Origin: Solen grandis | Lineage: Eukaryota > Mollusca > Bivalvia > Adapedonta > Solenidae | DNA length: 64,000 nucleotides | NCBI GenBank assembly: GCA_021229015.1 | Contig: CM037794.1 | Coordinates: forward strand, 37,323,144 to 37,387,143 | Direction: 5' to 3' | Shown: piece by piece, positions 36,830-47,428 of the stretch | Numbering within the stretch: the first letter of the stretch is position 1 | How the letters are laid out: every line of letters begins with the position of its first letter | Notes under the pieces: model-generated | The model's input: only the letters and a program-made list of their open reading frames with translations | Databases searched by the model: none | Told to the model about the DNA's origin: nothing | Position numbers and translations under genes: made by a program

Positions 36830-39427
36830 GATTTGCTTCATTAATATGTCTTATACAGATGTTCTTTATCTCCCACGAATGGCATATGCCAAGATTTATA
36901 CATCTGGCCCTTATTTGTCAAGAGATTATTACAAATTCATACTTAGAATTTCTTGTGAAAATGAATATTTCTTTTACTTGACTTTTTTTTTTTTTTTATT
37001 TCTCATCAAAATCACCCACATATGTCAAGATTCATAGCTCTAGAGCCTATACTTTGAGAATTATCTCCCCCATGTTAACTTGGAATTGTGTGTACAATTG
37101 TTACCCAATTCAATTCTCTCCTTAACCTTTTTAGACTACTGTTATCTTTTATTATTTTATTTTTCCCTTTATTATATGATGAAGTCATATATCTTCAGAT
37201 ATCCATTTAATGGACCTTTTCTCTTGTTATTAATGCCTTTTTACTATCTATTATCAAATTAGTTGAACGTGATGTCTCCTCTGACAGCTCTTCTTTAATT
37301 ACCTCCCTTTATTCAATATATGCAACATGTTAAAAATAGAGTTTTTACATTTCTTCAAAGATTAAATTAATTTGTATATTTTATTCAATAATTGAGGACT
37401 CTGAAAGGAACCCGAATGAAAGCATAACTACTTTTCAGTTATTCAGCATTGCTATGCTTGTACAAGTATCTGACTTTTTTATCCCGGCTAAAATAAACTT
37501 CTGCACAACTGAAAATGTTTCTATTTATGATTTCACACACACACACACTGAATTAAAATATATCATAACACAGGATTTTAAAATAAATGTTAATTTGTCA
37601 AACAGCTCATTTTTAAGAGATTGGGCTAATTTCATATAATTATGCTAAATTTAAAAAAGATTTATCTCGTATACTTACTCCATTTTTAGAATGATTGTAC
37701 AGAATGCTTAGTAGGCCCAGCAGTGCATTCCTCGCAAGCTGTGAACGATTTTCTTTTGGGAAAAAACAAAAAAACAAAAACAAAAAACAACAACAAAAAA
37801 ACACTAAACATTTCTGACTTTTACAGGGCCTAGATACTGATAAACTATTGCACTCAATATTGACACCATAAAAAGAACTTACTTGTTCGACAATGTAAAA
37901 ATAGCCTGCAAAAGAACAAGAAACAAGTTTGGTTGAACAACATCCAGCAGAACAAGAGGTGAAACAAGACACTGAGATATAACTTTCAAAGACACCCTGC
38001 ATGAGAGTGTGACCTTAGATGATGTGAAGGCATAATTTCGTTAAGAAAAGGAGGAAGAAAGGGACACCTTACATGAGGCTGACACAGGTTTGTCTAAATC
38101 TGGGAATATACCGGTGTATTAAATAAATGTATCTGTCATATACTTTGTTCAGGGTTCCAACACTTTTTTCTTACTTTTCCAGGATGTTCAAGGACCTTTC
38201 TTCTCCAAATCTGTTTGAATGAACAAACGGACGGACAGTACAATTACTACATGCCGGGACACAAGAACGTGTTTTTCAAAATCTTGCCCTGTCAACTGGC
38301 ATGACCGAATTGTTTTATACTGAATATATGCCATTAGGCGAGCTCTTAAAGACGATTTCTAGATTTTCTTCCCTCTCATAGACTTTTTTCATTTTTTTAT
38401 ATTTTGTAGAAATAAGTTTGAGAAATTCAAAAATGCAAAGAAAAACAGGGGTCACCGAACTCGTTTTTGAGATATAGCTCAATTTCATAGATAGGTGTAG
38501 ATGTCATTTCTGGAACTGATTCAGCATCAAATACAGTGCATACTGATATGTACTAAATGTTGGATAAAAAGACAAAACATAACTGAGTGCATTTTTTTTC
38601 ACCTATAAAATTTAATATGATATTTATTTCATTGATATAAATGCTTATACAGTGTCTGTGATGGTATCTAGAATCAAATTACATTTTATAGTGGCGGGCT
38701 AGCGTGAAAAATAGTCCCACAATTTCAACGAAATACAACTTTTCACACTAAATCTTCAATTTCAAAAAAAACTGTTCCATAGAAATTTCCCAAATTTATA
38801 TATATCGTAGAATAATATCTACTGAAGACATACATATGTAAAAAACAATGGATCACCGAGTTAGTTTCTTCACAAAATTACATTATGTGAACCACGACAT
38901 TTGATAAAATATTCAAAAAAGTTGTCATCAGTAACCATCATAATGTAACTGGTATTGTTTTCTTATTTACAGTATTTTATCAATACTAGTTAAAATCATT
39001 TTTTAAAAAGATATACTAGATCTATAAATACCAAAGGATCACAAAATGAGATGCTCTCTGTGTCCTTTACCTTGTTTTTAAAGCTCAACCCGTGACAAAT
39101 GGAAAAATGTCAATTTTTGCAAATTTTGACACATTATAGTTAATATCTTTAGGAATGCCACATGCAAACTTAAACCATGATATTTATTTATTAACTATTT
39201 CTATGAAGAATTTTTAATATTTAGAACCATTTTCTAAAATTTCATAAAAACAGCATAAATTTGGATGTGTGCTGCTTTAAAAATACACATTCTTTGATTT
39301 CAAACTATAAACTACTTCGGTACATTCAGATAACATTATGATAATGAAACATGATATATCATTATTGCATACAGTGGATTTTAAAAATGTGCTTTACACA
39401 GAAATATTAAAAATATGACTTGACTAT
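36830..39427. other. Non-coding, nothing recognised
   Basis: About 2.6 kb with an A/C-rich simple tract near 37762-37803 (ACAAAAAAACAAAAAC) and CA repeats near 37535. A 120-residue minus-strand frame at 37640-38002 is Cys/Ser-rich over low-complexity sequence and shows no domain. Confidence 0.45.
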
Positions 39428-39540
39428 TTGAATTTACCGTCGCTGCAACAGTATTTCAGTCATATAGCGACGTCCAGCTAATTACAGGTGGAGGAAGACC
39501 CCGAATACACGGAGGCATTCAGGTAGAACCATGCCACTGG
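39428..39540 (-). mobile_element. SINE body fragment
   Basis: On the minus strand the blocks GGTTCTACCTGAATGCCTCC, GTATTCGGGGTCTTCCTCCA, ATTAGCTGGACGTCGCTATA, TGACTGAAATACTGTTGCAG and GACGGTAAATTC match the body of the SINE at 59983-60233. No tRNA head is retained. Confidence 0.8.
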
Positions 39541-40084
39541 CGTTTAAACTTGACGACTGACATCCAGCATTAACTCTCTTCGTTCTTTCAACGGTCGATT
39601 TCTTTGCAAACTTGCCGCGAAGACGAAAAATTTGTGACATTTTGCAGTTTGGATTTACTGATTTTGTGTTTTGATTTTCTGTGCAACAACCTCCTATTAG
39701 GAGAGTCGATTATCTCCCTAGTGCGCATTTTGGTTGCGCATAACTAAATCCCGAAATGGTCTTTAAGTGAATTTTTATGAAATATCCCAATAAAAACGTG
39801 TTTCGTTTCAATGTCAACCCACAAAATTTGGTTCATGCATGTCTTTGCAAACATACAGCTTTTAATTGCAGTTGTAATGGATTAATAGTACATGTAAATT
39901 AACTAAGGATCTGATTACTGAACAGTGACCATATTTTGTGACTATTTATTATAACAACACTGTGTCAGAACTATAACATTACATGTGTTTTACTAGTAAC
40001 TCTTTTTCCTGCAACTGTTCATCATCTTTTAATCTAATGACTTTTTCCCTTGACTTTTTTCCCAGAGCATTTGCATGCGATTAA

Positions 40085-40507
40085 AATGTCTGACTTTGAT
40101 TTGCTTCTGCTTTTTTCTATTTTTTTATCAGCTTTTCTTTAATGAATTCAAGTCTTTCTTTACCTGGTTCTACCTCACATTCTTACCGTAGTGGTTCTTC
40201 CTCATTTTCTACAAGCTTTCCTTTTTTTTTTGACTTTTGCTCGTACCTGTTTCTTGTCAAGAAAGGCCGGGTATAACTGCCTTGCATGCTGTGCAGGATC
40301 AAACAATTCTTTGGTAATAGCTACATGCCTGATACCACCTACAAAACTTATGTGATCCTTTATATCTCTCAGGGTCATTAGATTGTTTTGTTAGGTTAAC
40401 TTGTTTACTTCAGTCACTTCTTCATTAATAAAAAGCCCCTCTCTTCTGTCGCTTGTCCATGGGACAATATAAGAAGGTGGACCACTACTGACCTAACCTT
40501 ATCATAT
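40085..40507 (-). pseudogene. hAT-like transposase C-terminus, frameshifted
   Basis: Minus-strand translation gives LLILSHGQATEERGF, then in another frame NEEVTEVNKLT, then DIKDHISFVGGIRHVAITKE and LYPAFLDKKQVRAKVKKK. Further Lys/Glu-rich pieces follow (ENEEEPLR, EVEPGKERLEFIKEKL). The SHGQA-x-ERGF-x-NKE pattern followed by an ICDH/VGG-type segment is what I know from the C-terminal dimerisation region of hAT-derived uncharacterised proteins in invertebrates. There is a frameshift within the GF..NEE junction and another in the A-run near 40211-40221, plus several stops. The upstream part of the gene would lie in or beyond the 100-N gap at 40508. Confidence 0.55.
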
Positions 40508-40607
40508 NNNNNNNNNNNNNNNNNNNNNNNNNNNNNNNNNNNNNNNNNNNNNNNNNNNNNNNNNNNNNNNNNNNNNNNNNNNNNNNNNNNNNNNNNNNNN
40601 NNNNNNN
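40508..40607. other. Assembly gap (100 N)
   Basis: Exactly 100 N, the conventional filler for a gap of unknown size. Sequence on both sides is minus-strand open, so real coding sequence may be missing here. Confidence 0.95.
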
Positions 40608-40866
40608 GTAATCTGTGTTTACAGAAAATGCAGTTTTTTTCTAACAGTGTATTGCAATCTTTTTTAACATAGAATGTATTAAGCAAAGATATCGAACGAG
40701 TGACAATTTAAACTCGTGAGAATACAGCTTCAACATGGCAAAACACGTTATTGTTGTTTTAATGAGAAAAGACTAATGGATGTGTTAACTCCACCATCTT
40801 ACCACCTATATCATTTTAAGAATATTCGGATATATATATAACAGTATACAATATCGCCATACATAC

Positions 40867-41048
40867 TTTGGATTCCTTTTGAACAGTTCCACGTTGTCAA
40901 TCACAGTCCCATCTTGGAGTCTGCCTATCAACCCCCGCTTGAAGGCTAAATCTAGGAGGCGGCTAATTGTCCGTCCTATGTCGTAATTCGTAAGAAAACA
41001 GACCAGCGTATTCCCGCGGAACTTCTGTCCTGGTTGTGGATGGTGTGG
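40867..41048 (-). CDS. Deltex-like DTC exon of the B-box/Deltex gene
   Basis: A 182-nt minus-strand exon: acceptor TTTAACAG|CCACACC at 41048 and donor CCAAA|GTATGT after 40867. It encodes PHHPQPGQKFRG, then a segment with DIGRTISRLLDLAFKRGLIG and GTVIDNVELFKR. The HP-x-PG-x-x-F pattern followed by G-R-x-x-x-x-LL-x-x-A-x-x-R-x-LI is the signature of the Deltex C-terminal (DTC) domain, which in Deltex E3 ligases works with the preceding RING. It joins in phase 0 to the exon at 45440-45528 (…PDGIQL|PHHPQPGQ…), which contains the first part of the same domain, across an intron of about 4.4 kb. It ends in phase 2, so a further exon with the end of the domain is expected downstream; I could not find it, and the N gap is a candidate location. 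Confidence 0.75.
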
Positions 41049-41288
41049 CTGTTAAATAGTATGGTGAAGTATTTATAGCGTAATCTTATTTATCGCTGTA
41101 ATACTGATCTACAAAGAGTCCCCTTATAAGTAAAACTAAATCTATCAATATTTGGACAGAGACTGGAGATTAAAGGGTGTCATGCAAAGACGGTTACATT
41201 ATACTGGTTTGAGTTGTTCGAAACTAAAAAGTGGGAAATAGCATATGTATTTGTCATTAAATACCTTTAAATACATTAACAAATATTA

Positions 41289-41339
<51 letters not shown>

Positions 41340-41454
41340 ATGTAAGGCTTTTGTTTAAACTCGAAAAGCGCTACTTTACTATGGTATCAATATGTAAAAG
41401 TAGTACCGAAAGATAAATCCTCTCAATATTCAACTTATCCCAAACTACTTTGTT

Positions 41455-43330
41455 ATTACGGCTTTCCGCAACCTGCGGAAAACGTATAGGGTTTGTTATG
41501 TTTATTCTTATTATTATTATTCCTTTTTTTTCCAACCAAATCTAAGAGTTAATTTCGGTAAGTTGTCAGTGTCTAAGCATTATGGAAATTAAATTGCCAG
41601 GACAAAAAGTATAAATTTTTAAATTCAATATTTGACGTCAGCTTCAAAAGTTTGTTCGCGCTCTAGAGCCTTTATTTTTTGATATTGTATCTTGATATTT
41701 TCACAGAAGATGTATGTTATGATGTAGATGTGCACCTTGTCTTTCAAATTTTTAAATTCGAAAAAAATAAGAATTTATGGTAAAACCTAGTTTCGAACTT
41801 TGGTCCTAAAACTATTATTTAATGTTACAAAGGTTACTGATGAGATAGAAGCATGAAAATTGGACAGCTTATTGGCCCAGAGGTCTACTTTCTTTTCTCA
41901 GAAAGATTATATTTAAAGTCACGTGGTTATGACGTCATTTAATGGACAAATCCTATTTTTTCAAAGATTTCTCTCGCTCTGGCATCATACATTTTGAGTC
42001 AATTTTAATGAAATTGAAATTGCAGAGATAAAAAAAGTATATTTTTATACATTCAATCATTTTCAATATTAATTGGCATCATATGACGTCAGATTTGACT
42101 TCAGCTTCAAAAGTTTGTTCGCGCCCTAGAGCCTTCAATATTGGTCTAATTTTCTTGATATTTTTACAAAACATGTATTTTAGGATGTAGATGTGCACCT
42201 TGGCATTCAAATTTCCAAATTCTAAAAGATTAAGATTTCATGGCAATACCGAGTTTCGAACTTTGGTCAAAAATTAAATTTAAATGTTACAAAGCCCCCT
42301 GATGAGTTACAAACATGAAAATTGGACAGTATATCGGCATAGAAGTTTACATTCTTTTTTCTGAAAAAAAAAAAAAATATATTTTTTTTAAGATCTCTTT
42401 CGCTCTGGTATCATGAATTTAAAGTTAATCTTAATTATATCTTCAGAATTGATAGAGTTATATAATTTAAGTGATGCATACTGCAAGAAATGTTTGTTTT
42501 GTCACGTGATTATGACGTCATGCATACATAAGCAAGAATTATTTTGAAAAATCATATAAAATCGCCAATTAGACCAATGAACTTAAACTTTTCAGAAATG
42601 TCGAAATTTAGTATGTTCATAAGGTCTTGAAAATTTCAAGTGATTACGTCATCAAACATGGCAGTTATTCATGTTTGATGGAATGCCTACTTGAAAATGT
42701 GAAAACAAACCTGTTCGCATGCTCGAAGATACTTTTTTTCTTGATAAATAGAACGTTAGCTGAACATGTCCTTGCAAAAAAAGATATTTTTCTTTAGTCA
42801 ATTAATTTTGATCTCGAGAAAATATAAAAATCATTCATTTCAATACGTATTCGCGCTCCAGCGTCATGAGTAATGATGCCAATCTTAAGCATACCTTAAA
42901 GAATTTATGTTGTGTAACTTGTTTATGACAATATTGATGTGTAAGCAAAATATATTAAAAAGATCAAAAGATTGTATATATTAACTTTAAATAAGTAATA
43001 ATGCCGTACCTTAACATGCGCAAAAAGTCTAAAAAATTTCAAGTGATTACGTTATCAAACATGAATTATTCATGTTTTTCGTAAAAAGGGCTAATTCATG
43101 GAAATCTATTAATTTGCAGAAGGAAATGTAAGTGGTCAATGGGTTGGTTGAGCAAGATCCGATTGTTCTTTTGCAGGAATGAATGCCTGCGTTGAATAGT
43201 GAAATGTGATACGTTTTTGAGTAAATGAGTCGCATTTACGATGAACTAGTATAATTATACTAGAGCCAGAAAACCTTTACGGATATCTTATTGCATTTGC
43301 TATCACAGCTTTCTGCAAACCTGAAGAAAA
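41455..43330. repeat. Tandemly built repeat element with CRE palindromes
   Basis: Two units of about 440 bp (about 41560-41980 and 41990-42420) share blocks such as AGCTTCAAAAGTTTGTTCGC, GATGTAGATGTGCACCTT, AGTTTCGAACTTTGGTC and ATGAAAATTGGACAG. Two later, more diverged units share ATTTCAAGTGATTACGT...ATCAAACATG (about 42636 and 43035). TGACGTCA occurs four times (near 41633, 41931, 42087, 42510). An 18-bp perfect palindrome CTAGTATAATTATACTAG lies at 43246-43263. It falls within the large intron of the Deltex-like gene. Confidence 0.7.
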
Positions 43331-44188
43331 TGACAAATACATGTATATCTTCCTATCGATTTTTTTTTATGTTTTCTAAATGTTTAACGTTTTTTTTTTT
43401 TTTTCTAAATCTGTAAAAATAAGCAAATATTCAAAGCAAATGAATAGTTGAAAGTTTCAAGACTTGTATAACGTTAATTACATAGAAATAAGAAATTATT
43501 TTCATTATTTTGCTTACACCTCTGCCTTTGTTTCCATCTAATAAATTTTAAAGTATTTTTCTTTCTTTTTTTACAATTTCAATTGTGGATCAAATTTTAA
43601 ATTAAAACTCGATTGAATAACGTAAGAAAACAATTTTTTTTTTTTTTTTTTTTTTTGCAAATGTAAAACTCAATCAATCAAATAAGATCCATATTTATGC
43701 TTTCTCAATATCTTCTTAAGAAGATGAAAATGGAAAAAAAAATATTTTAAGCTTATTTTTTAACATGATCGTAAGTATATATTTAAGATAATGATGATTT
43801 ACGTATTAAATCATACATTACTATGCATCATTATTACATTTTTTTTGTATTAACTTATGTATTTACTACCTTTGAAATAAGCAAACGTAAAGCCGCTTCG
43901 TTTGTATATTAAACAAACGACTTCTAGTTTTTAAAATGAATTGGTTATAAATGTTGAATTTGCATGTACGCAACAGTACATTCGCATTCTATATTGACCG
44001 TGCAACGTTAGCGTATCGCAATGTGGAGAACATATGAAAAGTTATCATGTATATGTATATTGGACCTAGTTATGAAATAAGATAAAAATTGTTATTCAAC
44101 CTTGACCGCAAATTATTTTGTAAAAGTTCAAAATTATCATGTTTTAGATATAAACAAAGAAATGTACCTCAAGAATGATAAATTGGGA
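43331..44188. other. Non-coding intronic sequence
   Basis: T-rich tracts (for example 43634-43656) and a short hairpin TCGTTTGTATATTAAACAAACGA at about 43899-43921. Nothing gene-like is seen. Confidence 0.4.
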
Positions 44189-44380
44189 TACTGTAAATCC
44201 ATTATATTTCGTTAACATTAAATTTCGTGGAATGTGATATCACGTCATTTTCGTGAGGACAAGAAACAAGAAGTCTACTAAATGTTAGCAGTTTTAGTGA
44301 AGAGTAATATTTGTGAATAATGCTCTCCATGAAATCGATAAAAAAAAGTCCAACACGAAAATTAATGATTTTACAATTAT
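44189..44380. mobile_element. MITE-like element (TTTTCGT ends)
   Basis: The left end TACTGTAAATCCATTATATTTCGT and the right end (reverse complement) ATTGTAAAATCATTAATTTTCGT form imperfect inverted termini around about 190 bp rich in TTCGTG/CACGAA words. A related partial copy is at 32660-32775. Confidence 0.55.
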
Positions 44381-45439
44381 CGTCGTATCGGGGTCACGTA
44401 AACATATACGATAATTAAGACTTTTGCGAATCGTGGTGTGAAACAAAGGCGAGGGAAACTGACACTTTTCTTTTTTGTTATGTTATTTATCAGCATGTTC
44501 GTATTTAGAATGGAGGCGGCGGTATTGTGGAATACGAATATAGGCATTGATATACACAGATCATGGTTTTAAACAGATTATCTTTTTTACTCGATTAATT
44601 TTCGTAACTTCAAAACAATGACTTAACTTCTCATTTCGTTATATTGTCATTTGTTGAATGTCTACTAAATTTAATCGCTGTGTCGTTTTACACAGCTGTA
44701 TAACAAGACGTACATTACAGACAGCGATGCTCACATAATGTGAATATTGTTAACATCCGTCTTCAATGTCTAAATGACACTAACATTGCAATGACTTGTA
44801 AATGTTGCATTATAGTTCATCAAAAATGCATGCTTATTGCCGAATTGTGTGTGATTATAAAAACTCTAAAACCTATTGCATATCGACATGCTGTATTAGA
44901 AAAAATTCAAGAAGTGTACAATGTTTCGATCAGCCTTCTGCCAGTGAGCATAAACTATATATATATATATATACATGACCCTGTGTTGTCAATAAATATA
45001 TTTCTACACTTCTACACTCTACACAGATACCTCTTTACTATAAAATACAGAGAATTCTGTATAGAATATATGTGAGAACTAGAACGTTGATTATCACGGC
45101 AGTGCTCTGCTTCATATTAAAACTTGAATGCTAATTATCCATGAAAATATATGATGGAATTACTAAAGGCAGACAGTTATAAAAAAGATGGATCAATATG
45201 TATAATGACATGAAATTATATATAAACATGTCAGTTTTAAACGAAATAGTTCGGTAATGTTATTAAATGAACGAAAAAGAAATAACGAATCATATATAAT
45301 GTATCGCTACATTTAATTGTATAATGGAACATTTTAAAGAAAACGTGTTAAACGTTTTTAAGTAAGTGTTGAACATATTGAAATGTATATATTTCAATTC
45401 AAATATCTACACCACATAAACAGAATGTATTGTCCTTAC
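44381..45439. other. Non-coding intronic sequence
   Basis: Lies in the predicted intron between the two DTC exons. A 111-residue plus-strand frame (44740-45075) has no recognisable domain and crosses an AT microsatellite near 44958. Confidence 0.4.
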
Positions 45440-45528
45440 CAGCTGAATCCCATCCGGAAATGTAAATGTCAGTTTAATCCAATTGTTGTAATAAATCGAG
45501 TTGTCTTGTGAGCCTTGAGGTTGGCTAC
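45440..45528 (-). CDS. First DTC exon of the B-box/Deltex gene
   Basis: An 89-nt minus-strand exon: acceptor TTTCTTGTCAG|GTAGCC and donor ATTCAGCTG|GTAAGG. The frame reads (G)SQPQGSQDNSIYYNN, then WIKLTFTFPDGIQL. The G-x-QP-x-G motif right after the RING, followed by a strand ending in SGIQ/DGIQ, is how the Deltex C-terminal domain starts. Phase 1 entry matches the phase 1 exit of the RING exon and gives VITGSQPQG at the junction. Phase 0 exit matches the next DTC exon. Confidence 0.75.
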
Positions 45529-45684
45529 CTGACAAGAAATTACAAAATATAGAATTGTATTTTAATGTAAAAATCATAAACATAATTTCAAAAATATCAA
45601 ACAAATGTTTAAAAACTATCACCATCAGCAGCAGCATTTATAATATTAATGATGCTGTTTATGCAGATACTTATACAGTACAAT

Positions 45685-45844
<160 letters not shown>

Positions 45845-45862
45845 GTTTGACCGGTTTAATAC

Positions 45863-45998
45863 CCGTTATCACACCACAGTCTGAACATGGCCTCTCCTGT
45901 TTTATTTGCTTTCTAGCACATTCTGGACATAGCAGGTGACCACACCCTAGCTTGGTTTGTTGGCTCCCGAAACTGCATTTTGGACAAATCCATCCACC
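45863..45998 (-). CDS. RING exon (C3HC4) of the B-box/Deltex gene
   Basis: A 136-nt minus-strand exon: acceptor GAATTTTCAG|GGTGGATGG and donor ATAACGG|GTATTA. It encodes [18 protein letters not shown], then CGHLLCPEC, then [12 protein letters not shown]. The cysteines and histidine are spaced C-x2-C-x10-C-x-H-x2-C-x2-C-x11-C-x2-C, a C3HC4 RING finger that would recruit an E2 enzyme. The leading W-x-C-P-x-C-x-F also resembles a RanBP2-type finger, but the later spacing fits RING better. It is followed directly by G-x-QP-x-G in the next exon, as in Deltex proteins. Start and end phases (0 and 1) agree with the neighbouring exons. Confidence 0.75.
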
Positions 45999-45999
45999 C

Positions 46000-46530
46000 T
46001 GAAAATTCAAACTTTATCGTAATACTATGATCAGGCTTAAAACATATAAATGATACTATGGTCGACAGGTAATGTCTTAGATTCAAAAACAAGTCCTTTT
46101 TTTCACAGGTTTCTTAAAACCTGTAATATTGTAGCACAAATAACTTATACATATACATATCCAATAAACCTAGTGATAAATGAAATAAGTGCTTGTATTT
46201 GTAATATCAAAACATATGTTGAGAACTTTGATTTAATGATTTCGTAATGATTTAACGTGTTAATAAATTTGACTTATTAAAGGAGAAAACACAAGCATTT
46301 ATCAATAACTATAATATTAAATGATGTGTAGAAATGATATTGTATTCATACAATGAAAATACACTACTATAAAATACGTGAAGTCAGCAAAATGGATATA
46401 ATGTCTGAAAAATTGTTGCATACCTTTAGTAACTGTTATCTGTTTGTAGTCGCGTGCTATACATGTATATTTATATATGTTTTTGTAACTGTAGGGGATG
46501 TTACTAAATGATGTGCAACGTCAACCAAAA
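46000..46530 (-). other. Predicted intron between B-box and RING exons
   Basis: AT-rich, no conserved coding piece seen on either strand. Bounded by the donor at 46535 and the acceptor at 45999. Confidence 0.45.
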
Positions 46531-46535
46531 TATAC

Positions 46536-47428
46536 CTGATTCTCACGTGGGGTCTCAAGACTTGATAAAGTGTCGTCCGTCCGCTGTTGTGTTCCTCCAT
46601 CTTTTCGGACAAGTTTGCCTAGTCCTGACGTGTTCTGTAACACATCTCGAATCAAGCCTTCTGGTTCAAATGTATACTTTTGAATTTTGTTTCTATTTGT
46701 ATATCTTTACTTTGTCTGTCCCATTCTTCTAGTTGTGATCTCGTTTTATGCACGAGGGTAAACAGCTGTGATTTCTTGTTACTATTTTGGTGCATCGAAT
46801 TCAGTTTCTAGATCCGCAATGTTTTTCGAAAGAGATTTGCAGGAAGCTGAAATATCGTCCATACTTTTCATATCTGCTTCTTTCTGCTCCTTTGCTTCCT
46901 TTTCAATGACTTTTTCAAAAGTATTTAATGCTTATAATTTCAGACTTGAACTTTCTGATCTCCCCAAAAATTAAGTTTTATCTTGAATGAATCACTTAAC
47001 TGTTTTGCCTCTTTTTGGCAACTGATGTCAGATATCAGCTGAGCCCCTGCGCATGATTTGTGTTTAAGAGTAATACAGTCCATACATCCAACGACTTTGT
47101 GATCCTTACAGTAATACTTGATGAGTTCTCCGCGGTGTTTATCGCACCTATCAGTGCATTCGTCTTCAGGCTTGCTTGCCATCTGCTTTCTCCTTGCGGG
47201 TTTCGTTTTCGGCATTTTATCTCCCTCAAGAAGCACGTGATCCTTGGTAATTCCAAAACGTTTATGAGACTTGACACAGGAATGACAGAAATACTCCTCA
47301 CAACCGAGGCAAAGGGCGACGGCCTTGAGATGTTTGCCTTCCTCTCTGTTACATGGCTCACATGTCAATTCGTAGAAGCTCTGTGAACCAGCGGCTGAAT
47401 CATCTTGCTTGCTGCCAGACACTTCCAT
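46536..47428 (-). pseudogene. B-box/coiled-coil exon of a TRIM-Deltex hybrid, frameshifted
   Basis: Starts MEVSGSKQDD at 47428. B-box 1 covers residues 23-64 (C23, C26, C40, C43, C48, C51, H55, H64) and B-box 2 residues 91-126 (C95, H98, C107, H110, C115, C118, H123). A coiled coil follows (KEAKQLSDSFK; then IRKFKSEI, NTFEKVIEKEAKEQKEAD, SLSKNIADLETEFDA and KTRSQLEEWDRQSKDIQ), then FEPEGLIRDVLQNTSGLGKL, ending PRENQ at a donor CAG|GTATAT. These pieces lie in successive frames, with changes near 46960-46975, 46924-46938, 46782-46796 and 46673-46690. The pieces agree with TRIM-like proteins of bivalves in order and character. The uninterrupted N-terminal frame is 46940-47428. The exon is either a pseudogene or carries assembly indels. 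No RING precedes the B-boxes. Confidence 0.75.
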
